6,462 nt of DNA from an uncultured Chromatiaceae bacterium (lineage in GTDB: Bacteria > Pseudomonadota > Gammaproteobacteria > Enterobacterales > Alteromonadaceae): NCBI GenBank assembly GCA_946481195.1, contig CAMLNG010000224.1, positions 1 through 6,462 on the forward strand, written 5' to 3'. The position numbers were made by a program, and so were the translations under genes. Below are positions 1 to 6,462 of the stretch, piece after piece. Position 1 is the stretch's first letter. Every line of letters begins with the position of its first letter. The notes under the pieces are model-generated. The model was not told the origin of the DNA. It was given only the letters and a program-made list of their open reading frames with translations, and made no database searches.

Positions 1-1429
1 CACCAAACAAAGAACTGATCATGCTTTCCAGGAAACGTTTGGAATGACTGTGGCGATCTTGCTCTGGCAAATACATGGTCACGCCTAAAGCACGACCACG
101 CGGGATAATACTGACTTTGTACACCGGATCGTGTTCCGGCACCAGACGACCGACGATAGCGTGACCTGCTTCGTGATAAGCCGTCATTTCTTTTTCTTTT
201 TCCGTCATGACCATAGAGCGACGCTCTGTGCCCATCAGGATTTTGTCTTTGGCTTTTTCAAACTCGTCCATCGACACCACGCGGCGACCATTGCGCGCGG
301 CAAACAGAGCAGCTTCGTTCACCAGGTTCGCCAGATCGGCGCCTGAGAAGCCAGGAGTCCCCCGGGCAATCAGTGACGCATCTACGCCATCGCCCAGTGG
401 TACTTTGCGCATGTGTACCTTCAGAATTTGCTCACGGCCACGAACATCCGGTAAACCAACCACAACCTGACGGTCAAAACGACCTGGCCGTAACAATGCC
501 GGATCTAACACGTCTGGTCTGTTGGTGGCTGCGATGACAATGATGCCTTCGTTACCATCAAAGCCGTCCATTTCCACCAGCATTTGGTTCAGTGTTTGCT
601 CGCGTTCGTCGTGACCACCGCCAAGACCTGCGCCACGCTGACGCCCCACCGCATCGATTTCATCGATGAAGATGATGCAAGGTGCAGCTTTCTTCGCTTG
701 TTCAAACATGTCACGGACACGACTGGCACCGACACCAACAAACATCTCAACAAAGTCAGAACCGGAAATAGTGAAAAACGGTACTTTGGCTTCGCCGGCA
801 ATTGCCTTAGCTAACAAGGTTTTACCTGTACCCGGTGGGCCAACCATCAACACACCTTTTGGAATACGGCCACCAAGTTTCTGAAAGCGTGAAGGGTCTT
901 TCAGATAATCAACCAGTTCAGTGACTTCTTCTTTGGCTTCGTCACAACCGGCAACGTCAGCAAAAGTCGTTTTTATCTGGTCTTCACCCATCAGGCGGGC
1001 ACGGCTCTTACCAAAAGACATTGCACCTTTGCCACCGCCGCCCTGCATCTGGCGCATAAAGAAAATCCAGACGCCAATCAACAACAGCATTGGGAACCAG
1101 GAAATAAAGATTTGGCCCAACAAACTGGTTTCTTCCGGTTTCACGCCGGTTGAATCCACGTTGTTTTTAATCAGATCATCCAGCAGCTTTTCATCATAGC
1201 CACCTGGGATTGTCGTTTCGATGCGTTGGCCATCTTTGCGGACGGCCCGCACAACACCACCGCGGTCCACCTGAACCTCACGGATTTGCCCTTGATTCAC
1301 TTCATTAATGAATTGGGTATAACTGGTGTTGCGGTCAGACCGGTCAGCCGGACTGAAGCTGTTGAACATCGTCATCAGTACGACGGCGATCACTAACCAC
1401 ACCATCAGATTCTTTGCCATGTCGCTCAA
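1..1429 (-). CDS. ftsH: ATP-dependent zinc metalloprotease FtsH (C-terminus beyond window)
   Basis: Inner-membrane AAA+ protease that unfolds and degrades membrane and soluble substrates. In E. coli these include sigma-32, LpxC and unassembled SecY. About 476 of roughly 645 residues are present, and the reading frame is open to the left edge. Numbering from the TTG start: membrane segment 1 at about 8-22, a short periplasmic domain, membrane segment 2 at about 103-125, a Gly-rich linker, Walker A GPPGTGKT at 197-204, Walker B IIFIDE at 252-257, second-region-of-homology arginines R317 and R320, and zinc motif HEAGH at 419-423. The third zinc ligand, an Asp further on, is outside the window. 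I chose TTG (1429) over ATG (1420) because an AAGAGG lies 8 nt before TTG but 17 nt before ATG; TTG also gives the MSDMAKN start known from some enterobacterial annotations. The gene follows rlmE by 44 nt and is probably co-transcribed with it from a heat-shock promoter. Confidence 0.97.
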   Translation of the reverse strand, partial: MSDMAKNLMVWLVIAVVLMTMFNSFSPADRSDRNTSYTQFINEVNQGQIREVQVDRGGVVRAVRKDGQRIETTIPGGYDEKLLDDLIKNNVDSTGVKPEETSLLGQIFISWFPMLLLIGVWIFFMRQMQGGGGKGAMSFGKSRARLMGEDQIKTTFADVAGCDEAKEEVTELVDYLKDPSRFQKLGGRIPKGVLMVGPPGTGKTLLAKAIAGEAKVPFFTISGSDFVEMFVGVGASRVRDMFEQAKKAAPCIIFIDEIDAVGRQRGAGLGGGHDEREQTLNQMLVEMDGFDGNEGIIVIAATNRPDVLDPALLRPGRFDRQVVVGLPDVRGREQILKVHMRKVPLGDGVDASLIARGTPGFSGADLANLVNEAALFAARNGRRVVSMDEFEKAKDKILMGTERRSMVMTEKEKEMTAYHEAGHAIVGRLVPEHDPVYKVSIIPRGRALGVTMYLPEQDRHSHSKRFLESMISSLFG

Positions 1430-1437
1430 GGAAATAA

Positions 1438-1443
1438 CCTCTT
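1438..1443 (-). promoter_or_regulatory. Shine-Dalgarno AAGAGG of ftsH, favouring a TTG start
   Basis: On the minus strand, AAGAGG is followed by 8 nt and then TTG-AGC-GAC-ATG in frame. This spacing fits initiation at TTG (1429). The ATG at 1420 is 17 nt away, with only a weak GAG nearby. The site lies in the short rlmE-ftsH gap, so ftsH has its own ribosome binding site within the bicistronic message. Confidence 0.7.
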
Positions 1444-1473
1444 GTTACCAGAATTGCTTCTGTTGCTACTTTA

Positions 1474-2103
1474 CTAGAGTTTGAAACCAGTCGCCACGAT
1501 ATATGTCTCGCTGGAACGGGCGCGAGACGAATCGGGTTTGCGGATCCGTACATTGGTAAATACGTCCCGAACCTGCTGGACAAAGGTTTCGAAGCCCTCG
1601 CCATGGAACACTTTGACGACAAAACTACCGTTTTTCTTCAGCACTTTGTTACACATATCCAGTGCAAGTTCAACCAGATACATGCTTCTGCTCTGGTCTA
1701 CAGTGGCATTTCCGCTCATATTCGGTGCCATGTCAGATAACACGACATCGACGTTTCGGCCGTCGATGCGGGTCAACAATGCATCGAGCACGGCGTCTTC
1801 ACGAAAATCGCCTTGTAAAAACGCAACACCAGCCAGTGGGTCCATTGGCAGAATATCGCAAGCGATGACGATGCCGTCCTGTCCTACCAGTTCTGCCGCC
1901 AACTGCGACCAACTACCGGGGGCAGAGCCCAAATCTACGACGGTCATGCCGGTTTTGATCAATTTATCTTTTTGCTGGATCTCTTCGAGCTTAAACGAAG
2001 CCCGGGAGCGCAAGCCTAATTTTTGTGCTTTGTGCACAAAAGGGTCGGACACATGTTCCTGCAGCCAGCGGCTGGAACTGGCCGAGCGCTTTTTCTTTGT
2101 CAT
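1474..2103 (-). CDS. rlmE: 23S rRNA (uridine-2552-2'-O)-methyltransferase RlmE (RrmJ/FtsJ)
   Basis: SAM-dependent methyltransferase that 2'-O-methylates U2552 in the A-loop of 23S rRNA on the 50S subunit, a late assembly step. The product has 209 residues, the same as E. coli RlmE. It begins [13 protein letters not shown] and ends in the family's usual IVATG region. The catalytic tetrad is intact at the E. coli positions: K38, D124 (SDMAPNMSG), K164 (FVVKVF) and E199. SAM motif I is [13 protein letters not shown] at 55-67, with Ser where E. coli has Ala and Gly at two positions. D83 and D99 are other expected cofactor contacts. The start at 2103 is preferred to an upstream in-frame ATG at 2133 because AAGAG lies 7 nt before it and the N-terminus aligns with E. 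coli. It is the first gene of an rlmE-ftsH pair, transcribed away from yhbY. Confidence 0.97.
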   Translation of the reverse strand: MTKKKRSASSSRWLQEHVSDPFVHKAQKLGLRSRASFKLEEIQQKDKLIKTGMTVVDLGSAPGSWSQLAAELVGQDGIVIACDILPMDPLAGVAFLQGDFREDAVLDALLTRIDGRNVDVVLSDMAPNMSGNATVDQSRSMYLVELALDMCNKVLKKNGSFVVKVFHGEGFETFVQQVRDVFTNVRIRKPDSSRARSSETYIVATGFKL

Positions 2104-2117
2104 GGAAACACTCTTAA

Positions 2118-2147
2118 TTGGTCTTCCCTGCAAGATGGCGGTACAAT
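2118..2147 (+). promoter_or_regulatory. Candidate sigma-70 promoter of yhbY
   Basis: TACAAT at 2142-2147 matches the -10 consensus at 5 of 6 bases. An 18-bp spacer separates it from a weak -35, TTGGTC (2118-2123). The start would fall near 2154, giving a leader of about 33 nt for yhbY. The -10 lies inside the spacer of the opposing heat-shock promoter, so the two could not easily be occupied together. Confidence 0.45.
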
Positions 2148-2161
2148 GACGCTATTTCAAG
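2133..2161 (-). promoter_or_regulatory. Probable sigma-32 heat-shock promoter of rlmE-ftsH
   Basis: Read on the minus strand, CTTGAAA (2161-2155) is an exact match to the sigma-32 -35 element. A 14-nt spacer follows, then CGCCATCT (2140-2133), which matches the -10 consensus CCCCATnT at 6 of 7 defined positions. Transcription would start near 2125, leaving a leader of about 20-25 nt before the rlmE start at 2103. E. coli rlmE-ftsH is known to be heat-shock induced, so position, orientation and motif agree. The assignment is by eye; no start site has been mapped. Confidence 0.75.
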
Positions 2162-2162
2162 C

Positions 2163-2176
2163 TTTCCACATGGAAA
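2163..2176. repeat. Palindrome TTTCCA-ca-TGGAAA upstream of yhbY
   Basis: A perfect 6-bp inverted repeat with a 2-nt centre. It sits in the predicted yhbY leader, immediately upstream of the heat-shock -35 element on the other strand, and includes the GGA that serves as the weak yhbY Shine-Dalgarno. The CATGGAAA half also occurs at 2101-2108 over the rlmE start. It could be an operator or chance; I do not recognise a regulator for it. Confidence 0.35.
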
Positions 2177-2186
2177 AATCTATTTT

Positions 2187-2483
2187 ATGAGTCTTACAAA
2201 CAAGCAAAAACAGTTTTTAAAAGCCAAAGCCCACGAATTAAAGCCAGTAATTCTGCTTGGCGGTAACGGTCTGACTGAAGGCGTAATGGCCGAAGTTGAT
2301 TTGGCACTGGAACATCATGAGTTGATTAAAGTTAAAGTACCAAGTATTGACCGCGAAGAAAAACTGGCGGTGATGGACGCCATAGTGCGTGAAGCCAAAG
2401 CTGAAAAAGTGCAGGTGATTGGCCATATTCTGGTGTTATACCGCGCAGCCAAAGATAAGAAACTGCAACTGCCTCGTGGCTGA
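2187..2483 (+). CDS. yhbY: Ribosome assembly RNA-binding protein YhbY (CRM domain)
   Basis: Small cytoplasmic RNA-binding protein of the CRS1/YhbY (CRM) family. In E. coli it associates with precursor 50S subunits. The 98-residue product is one CRM domain, near the 97 residues of E. coli YhbY. It starts MSLTNKQKQFLKAKAH, carries the GxxG-type loop GGNG at 25-28 followed by LTEGV, then ALEHHELIKVK, and ends in the conserved VLYRAAKDKK segment. The ATG at 2187 is chosen over an in-frame ATG at 2118 because the latter adds 23 unrelated residues and the family begins here. The Shine-Dalgarno is weak (GGAAA about 10 nt upstream). The gene diverges from rlmE across 83 bp and converges on a hypothetical gene with a 3-bp gap. 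Confidence 0.95.
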   Translation: MSLTNKQKQFLKAKAHELKPVILLGGNGLTEGVMAEVDLALEHHELIKVKVPSIDREEKLAVMDAIVREAKAEKVQVIGHILVLYRAAKDKKLQLPRG

Positions 2484-2486
2484 TAT

Positions 2487-2918
2487 TTAGTCAACTTTCT
2501 GTTCATGTTGCAGGCTGCCTGCCAGCAGAAAGCCTGCAGCAATCAAGCTTTCCCGCGCTTGCTGGTCCGTCTCCACGCGTTGACGGATCAGATAGTCTGG
2601 AACTTCAACAGACGTGGCTTTGACAAATTGCCACCCAACCAATGAATCGTTCGGCACTAGAGCAATCACGCAAGCCAACCGATGCTCAATACACCACTGG
2701 CTATTATCCCGCGCAGCGCTGAATATTTCCGCAGGGCTGGTTTGCCATTGCCGCACATCGAGGACCACTGCCCAGGGATTGTCGATAACCGGTCTGACCG
2801 TTTCGCGAAAAACACGCACATACTCGTCAACATCACGGGAAGTCCACACCCCAAAGGCCCGAACCCAAAGCGTCTGATGTTCTAACACTATTTCAAATGC
2901 CAGATGATTAGGACGCAA
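2487..2918 (-). CDS. Hypothetical protein, probable STAS/SpoIIAA-like fold
   Basis: I do not recognise a named gene. The 143-residue product has no signal peptide or membrane segment and is rich in Trp (W18, W25, W49, W58, W75, W96). The pattern of strands and helices resembles the STAS/SpoIIAA-like alpha/beta fold: a beta hairpin (FEIVLEHQTLWVRAFGVW, 8-25), a helix at about 29-42, a core strand WAVVLDVRQW (49-58) ending in Asp-Val-Arg, a helix after SPAE (61-79), strand LACVIALVP (81-89), and a C-terminal helix (117-128). Such single-domain proteins occur in marine gammaproteobacteria, but their role is unknown to me. The TTG at 2918 is preferred because GGAGG lies 5 nt before it; the longer GTG start at 2924 overlaps that GGAGG. 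It lies downstream of the greA terminator, so it probably has its own promoter. The fold is inference; the coding call is firmer. Confidence 0.82.
   Translation of the reverse strand: MRPNHLAFEIVLEHQTLWVRAFGVWTSRDVDEYVRVFRETVRPVIDNPWAVVLDVRQWQTSPAEIFSAARDNSQWCIEHRLACVIALVPNDSLVGWQFVKATSVEVPDYLIRQRVETDQQARESLIAAGFLLAGSLQHEQKVD
2509..2538. repeat. 8-bp inverted repeat downstream of yhbY
   Basis: TGCAGGCT (2509-2516) and AGCCTGCA (2531-2538) are perfect complements around a 14-nt loop. This places a hairpin 26-55 nt after the yhbY stop, inside the C-terminal codons of the opposing gene. No T-run follows on the plus strand, so it is not a classical intrinsic terminator. It may slow polymerase or protect the yhbY 3' end. 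Confidence 0.4.
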
Positions 2919-2923
2919 CAGCA

Positions 2924-2928
2924 CCTCC
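2924..2928 (-). promoter_or_regulatory. Shine-Dalgarno GGAGG deciding the start of the hypothetical gene
   Basis: GGAGG on the minus strand is followed by 5 nt and then TTG at 2918. The GTG at 2924 shares its first base with the motif and cannot use it. The next in-frame candidates downstream lack a comparable motif. Confidence 0.6.
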
Positions 2929-2957
2929 GTCGCCTGCAGCTGAAATGATCAGGCTTT

Positions 2958-2973
2958 TGTGTATTAAATCACA
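2958..2973. promoter_or_regulatory. CRP-like palindrome TGTGT-n6-TCACA
   Basis: On the plus strand TGTGT ATTAAA TCACA matches 9 of the 10 core half-site bases of the CRP consensus TGTGA-n6-TCACA. It lies in the greA/hypothetical-gene gap, about 40 nt upstream of the hypothetical start. On the minus strand its centre reads TTTAAT, a possible -10. If CRP bound here it would cover that -10 and so repress rather than activate. A single site found by eye in AT-rich DNA is weak evidence. Confidence 0.35.
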
Positions 2974-2985
2974 CAGGGGAATTAA

Positions 2986-3017
2986 ATAAACAACAAAAGC
3001 GGCCGAAGCCGCTTTTT
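2986..3017 (-). terminator. Intrinsic terminator of greA (carB-greA operon)
   Basis: On the minus strand AAAAGCGGC, loop TTCG, GCCGCTTTT forms a perfect 9-bp stem (2995-3003 with 3008-3016) closed by the very stable C(UUCG)G tetraloop. The stem ends in four U residues followed by the U-rich run GTTGTTTATTT. It begins about 28 nt after the greA stop. Read from the plus strand, the A4 arm and a T5 run (3013-3017) give a similar shape, so it could act in both directions. Confidence 0.92.
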
Positions 3018-3020
3018 CAA

Positions 3021-3048
3021 CTGAATTTAAGACCAAAGTCTTATTCAG
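3021..3048. repeat. Hairpin spanning the greA stop codon
   Basis: CTGAAT-tt-AAGAC, loop CAAA, GTCTT-ATTCAG forms an 11-bp stem interrupted by a 2-nt bulge. One arm contains the greA stop codon (3045-3047) and the final Leu codon. It sits directly before the terminator hairpin, so the mRNA would end in two stacked hairpins. It may protect the 3' end; it has no U-run of its own. Confidence 0.5.
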
Positions 3049-3521
3049 AGATATTGCACGTCAGTGATTTCAAACTCGACGACACCGGCCGGTGTGGTGA
3101 TATTCACGACGTCGTCCTGGCTTTTACCGATCAGGCCACGGGCAATTGGTGAATTGACAGAAATCAGGTTGTTTTTAATATCTGCTTCGTCATCGCCAAC
3201 GATCTTGTATGTGACTTCCTCCTCTGAATCCAGATTCAGAATGGTCACCGTCGAGCCAAAAATCACTTTGCCATTGTTAGTCAGCTTACTGATATCGATG
3301 ATCTGCGCATTTGACAGTTTAGCTTCGATATCCTGAATACGGCCTTCGCAAAACCCTTGTGCTTCACGGGCGGCATGGTATTCCGCGTTTTCTTTCAGAT
3401 CACCATGCTCACGCGCTTCGGCAATGGCTTCGATAATCGCCGGCCGCTTCACTGTTTTCAGTTCATGCAGTTCATCACGCAGACGCTGCGCGCCCTGAAC
3501 TGTCATCGGGATTTGACTCAT
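3045..3521 (-). CDS. greA: Transcription elongation factor GreA
   Basis: Binds the RNA polymerase secondary channel and stimulates cleavage of backtracked RNA, rescuing stalled complexes. The product has 158 residues, identical in length to E. coli GreA. The N-terminal coiled coil (about 1-75) carries the acidic tip [12 protein letters not shown] with D41 and E44, the residues that help position the catalytic metal. The C-terminal globular domain contains [15 protein letters not shown] and the family signature [15 protein letters not shown]. The start ATG at 3521 overlaps the carB stop by 4 nt (ATGA). It has AAGAGAG 7 nt upstream, inside carB, so translation is likely coupled and transcription shared with carB. 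No separate leader is possible in an intergenic region, unlike E. coli, where greA has its own promoters. A strong terminator follows. Confidence 0.98.
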   Translation of the reverse strand: MSQIPMTVQGAQRLRDELHELKTVKRPAIIEAIAEAREHGDLKENAEYHAAREAQGFCEGRIQDIEAKLSNAQIIDISKLTNNGKVIFGSTVTILNLDSEEEVTYKIVGDDEADIKNNLISVNSPIARGLIGKSQDDVVNITTPAGVVEFEITDVQYL

Positions 3522-6462
3522 CCGTTTACTCTCTTATGTAACTCCTGCACCGAATTCACTGTAGCAAACGCGTTCGCGGCGTTGGCTTTACAAGTGGCAA
3601 ATGCGGCGTTCAGGGTCGTGGTGTAATTTGCTTTGTGTTGCAGGGCGCCACGACGTAACACTTTGGAATCTTCAATCGCCTGACGGCCTTCGGTGGTGTT
3701 GACAATATAGCTGTACTCACCGTTTTTAATCCGATCCAGAATGTGTGGGCGGCCTTCAAATACTTTGCTGACTTCGCGGCATGGAATACCGGCGGCCTGC
3801 AGTGCTTTCGCGGTTCCGCCGGTGGCATCCAGCTCAAAACCAAGACTAACCATGGTTTTTGCCAGTTCAACGACGCGCACTTTATCGCTATCGCGGACCG
3901 AAAGTAAAGCACGGCCACCCGTTGGGATCAGTGTGCCAGCCCCCAGTTCACTCTTGGCAAAAGCTTCAGCGAAGGTTTCACCGACGCCCATGACTTCGCC
4001 GGTGGAGCGCATTTCAGGGCCAAGGATTGGGTCAACGCCCGGGAACTTGTTAAACGGGATCACCACTTCTTTCACCGAGAAATACGGTGGAATGATCTCT
4101 TTGGTCACGCCTTGTTCCTGCAGCGAACGACCTGCCATACAACGGGCACCTACTTTGGCAACCGCAACACCTGTTGCTTTTGACACAAATGGCACAGTCC
4201 GCGCGGCACGCGGGTTCACTTCAATCAGGTAGACTTCGCCGTCTTTCACCGCAAACTGGGTATTCATCAGACCGACGACGCCTAATTCCAGCGCCAGTTT
4301 GCGCACCTGGTCGCGCATCACGTCCTGAATTTGTTGATTCAGGCTGTGTGGTGGCAATGAACAGGCAGAGTCGCCTGAGTGCACACCGGCTTGTTCAATG
4401 TGTTCCATGATGCCGCCGATGACGACTTCTTTGCCGTCACAAATCGCATCGATATCGACTTCAATCGCATCATCGAGGAAACGATCCAGCAGGACCGGCG
4501 AGTCGTTGGACACCGACACGGCTTCAGTCATATAACGGCGTAAGTCAATGTCGTCATAGACGATTTCCATCGCACGGCCACCCAATACATAAGACGGACG
4601 CACCACCATCGGATAACCGATGTCCGGCGCTTTGGTCAGTGCTTCTTCAAGGCTGGTGACTGTAGCGTTTTTCGGCTGTTTCAGGCCCAGACGTTCTACT
4701 GCCTGCTGGAAGCGCTCGCGGTCTTCAGCACGGTCAATCGCGTCCGGCGAGGTGCCGATGATTGGCACGCCGTTGGCTTCTAAAGCACGTGCCAGTTTCA
4801 GTGGCGTCTGGCCACCGTATTGCACGATCACGCCTTTAGGCTGTTCTTTTTTCACGATTTCCAGCACGTCTTCCAGCGTGATTGGCTCGAAGTACAAACG
4901 GTCTGAAGTGTCGTAATCGGTCGATACTGTTTCCGGGTTACAGTTGACCATAATGGTCTCATAACCGTCTTCCCGCAGTGCCAGTGCCGCGTGTACACAG
5001 CAGTAGTCGAATTCGATACCCTGACCGATGCGGTTTGGACCACCACCGATGATCATGATTTTGTCACGGTTGCTTGGCGCCGCTTCACATTCTTCATCGT
5101 AGGTGCTGTACATGTAGGCAGTATCTGAAGCGAATTCTGCCGCACAGGTATCCACGCGTTTGTACACCGGGTGCAGACCAAAACCGTGACGTTTCTTGCG
5201 CACTTCAGCTTCTGCCACGCCCAGAATGTCGGCAATGCGTTTGTCAGCAAAACCTTTGCGTTTAAGCACTGTCAACCGGGCCTGATCCAGTCCGGCGAAA
5301 CCCGCAGCTTTAATCGCGGCTTCTTCTTTAACCAAATCTTCCAGCTGCACCAGGAACCATGGGTCGATATTGGTCAGCTTGAAAATCTCGTCCATGCTCA
5401 TGCCAAAACGGAAAGCATCGGCGATGTACCAAATGCGATGTGAGCCAGGCTCACGCAGTTCGCGGGTGATTTTTTCTTTGGCTTCCGGCGCGTTGATATC
5501 GATGATTGGATCCAGACCACAAACGCCGATTTCAAGGCCACGCAACGCTTTTTGCAACGATTCCTGCTGGTTACGACCAATCGCCATGACTTCACCAACA
5601 GATTTCATCTGGGTGGTCAGACGGTCGTTGGCACCGGCAAATTTTTCGAAGTTAAAGCGTGGCACTTTGGTCACCACGTAGTCGATGCTTGGCTCGAACG
5701 ACGCCGGCGTACGACCGCCAGTGATGTCATTGGCCAGTTCATCCAGTGTGTAACCAATCGCCAATTTTGCTGCGACTTTGGCAATCGGGAAACCTGTTGC
5801 TTTGGATGCCAGCGCTGATGAGCGCGACACACGCGGGTTCATCTCAATGATGACCATGCGGCCGTCAACCGGATTGATACCAAACTGTACGTTTGAACCA
5901 CCGGTTTCAACACCAATCTCACGCAGTACTGCCAGAGAGGCGTTGCGCATGATTTGGTATTCTTTGTCAGTCAGCGTCTGAGCTGGTGCAACAGTGATAG
6001 AATCACCAGTGTGCACGCCCATCGGGTCGAAGTTTTCAATCGAACAGACGATGATGCAGTTGTCGTTTTTATCCCGCACCACTTCCATTTCGTACTCTTT
6101 CCAGCCGATCAGCGATTCGTCAATCAGCAGCTCTTTGGTCGGCGATAAATCTAAACCGCGGGCACAAATTTCGTCGAATTCTTCACGGTTATACGCGATG
6201 CCGCCACCTGAGCCACCCATGGTGAAGGAGGGGCGGATAATGCATGGAAAACCAATGGTTTCCAGCACTTGATAGGCTTCTTCCATTGAATGGGCAAAAC
6301 CGGCACGAGGACAAGACAGACCAATAGAGCGCATCGCCTTGTCAAACCGGCCACGGTCTTCAGCTTTATCAATGGCGTCCGCGGTGGCACCAATCATCTC
6401 GACGTTATATTTCGCCAGTACACCATGACGTTCCAGATCCAGCGCACAGTTCAGTGCGGTCT
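3518..6462 (-). CDS. carB: Carbamoyl-phosphate synthase large subunit CarB (N-terminus beyond window)
   Basis: With CarA it makes carbamoyl phosphate from glutamine-derived ammonia, bicarbonate and two ATP, feeding pyrimidine and arginine synthesis. The window holds 980 codons; alignment to E. coli CarB (1073 residues) places the first at about Thr94, so some 93 codons lie outside. The internal duplication is visible: [14 protein letters not shown] in the first half is echoed by [14 protein letters not shown] in the second. By E. coli numbering the metal and ATP ligands Q285, E299, N301 (EMNPR) and E841, N843 (EVNPR) are kept, as is R169. Ornithine contacts H781, E783, D791 and T1042 are kept, as are K954, T974, T977, K993, N1015 and T1017 of the C-terminal MGS-like domain that binds UMP and IMP, so normal allosteric control is expected. 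carA is presumably upstream, beyond the right edge. The stop overlaps the greA start. Confidence 0.98.
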   Translation of the reverse strand, partial: TALNCALDLERHGVLAKYNVEMIGATADAIDKAEDRGRFDKAMRSIGLSCPRAGFAHSMEEAYQVLETIGFPCIIRPSFTMGGSGGGIAYNREEFDEICARGLDLSPTKELLIDESLIGWKEYEMEVVRDKNDNCIIVCSIENFDPMGVHTGDSITVAPAQTLTDKEYQIMRNASLAVLREIGVETGGSNVQFGINPVDGRMVIIEMNPRVSRSSALASKATGFPIAKVAAKLAIGYTLDELANDITGGRTPASFEPSIDYVVTKVPRFNFEKFAGANDRLTTQMKSVGEVMAIGRNQQESLQKALRGLEIGVCGLDPIIDINAPEAKEKITRELREPGSHRIWYIADAFRFGMSMDEIFKLTNIDPWFLVQLEDLVKEEAAIKAAGFAGLDQARLTVLKRKGFADKRIADILGVAEAEVRKKRHGFGLHPVYKRVDTCAAEFASDTAYMYSTYDEECEAAPSNRDKIMIIGGGPNRIGQGIEFDYCCVHAALALREDGYETIMVNCNPETVSTDYDTSDRLYFEPITLEDVLEIVKKEQPKGVIVQYGGQTPLKLARALEANGVPIIGTSPDAIDRAEDRERFQQAVERLGLKQPKNATVTSLEEALTKAPDIGYPMVVRPSYVLGGRAMEIVYDDIDLRRYMTEAVSVSNDSPVLLDRFLDDAIEVDIDAICDGKEVVIGGIMEHIEQAGVHSGDSACSLPPHSLNQQIQDVMRDQVRKLALELGVVGLMNTQFAVKDGEVYLIEVNPRAARTVPFVSKATGVAVAKVGARCMAGRSLQEQGVTKEIIPPYFSVKEVVIPFNKFPGVDPILGPEMRSTGEVMGVGETFAEAFAKSELGAGTLIPTGGRALLSVRDSDKVRVVELAKTMVSLGFELDATGGTAKALQAAGIPCREVSKVFEGRPHILDRIKNGEYSYIVNTTEGRQAIEDSKVLRRGALQHKANYTTTLNAAFATCKANAANAFATVNSVQELHKRVNG

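Noticed and set aside
574..581. An octamer equal to the E. coli Chi sequence (GCTGGTGG on the minus strand)
   Set aside because: It encodes part of the invariant MLVEM segment of FtsH, so codons explain it, and Chi sequences differ between lineages.
1331..1352. Short tandem repeat CTGACCGnn in ftsH
   Set aside because: Two 9-nt units encode ADRSDR in the variable periplasmic segment after the first membrane helix; too short and in a tolerant region to suggest more than local slippage.
1481..2149. A 222-codon open frame on the plus strand opposite rlmE
   Set aside because: It is almost wholly antisense to a highly conserved gene, has no recognisable domain or good ribosome binding site, and its composition follows from rlmE codon usage.
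2487..2924. GTG at 2924 as start of the hypothetical gene
   Set aside because: It overlaps the GGAGG motif that should direct initiation; TTG at 2918 is correctly spaced. Not excluded without protein data.
3525..3600. A possible internal promoter for greA at the end of carB
   Set aside because: TACAGT and TACATA look like -10 elements, but neither has a -35 near consensus at 16-18 bp spacing.
3741..4232. A 163-codon plus-strand open frame, and several shorter ones, opposite carB
   Set aside because: All lie within carB, whose residues match E. coli CarB throughout; the antisense frames show no family resemblance.
3518..6397. carB beginning at the ATG at 6397
   Set aside because: The frame stays open to the right edge and the 21 extra residues align with E. 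coli CarB from about Thr94, so this ATG is internal and the gene is truncated by the window.

Overview
This 6.46 kb window is a compact stretch of core chromosome from a gammaproteobacterium. The proteins closely resemble their Escherichia coli counterparts, as compared from memory. The gene order carB, greA, small gene, yhbY, rlmE, ftsH matches an ancestral gammaproteobacterial arrangement that I recall from Pseudomonas. The mid-range base composition and the protein variants suggest an Alteromonadales or Rheinheimera/Alishewanella-like organism, but that placement is a low-confidence guess. Almost all DNA is coding, and I see no insertion sequence, phage, CRISPR array, tRNA or rRNA.

Layout from right to left along the minus strand: carB (large subunit of carbamoyl phosphate synthetase) enters from the right edge without roughly its first 93 codons. 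It ends in a 4-nt ATGA overlap with greA (transcript cleavage factor). greA is closed by a strong C(UUCG)G hairpin terminator. A short gap with a CRP-like palindrome follows, then a 143-residue hypothetical protein of probable STAS/SpoIIAA-like fold. That gene meets plus-strand yhbY (50S assembly RNA-binding protein) tail to tail, only 3 bp apart. yhbY is divergent from the minus-strand pair rlmE (23S rRNA U2552 2'-O-methyltransferase) and ftsH (membrane AAA+ zinc protease). ftsH runs off the left edge after about 476 codons.

The 83-bp gap between yhbY and rlmE is the main regulatory region. It carries a near-consensus sigma-32 heat-shock promoter facing rlmE-ftsH (CTTGAAA, 14 nt, CGCCATCT). 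A sigma-70-like -10 for yhbY (TACAAT) lies inside the spacer of that promoter. Since FtsH degrades sigma-32 in E. coli, this layout would close the known negative feedback loop. It also places two ribosome-assembly genes on opposite sides of one shared control region.

I did not find an obviously new multi-gene system. The points most worth a second look are the overlapping divergent heat-shock/housekeeping promoters, the uncharacterised STAS-like gene with its CRP-like site, the coupling of greA to carB, and the non-ATG starts of ftsH and the hypothetical gene.
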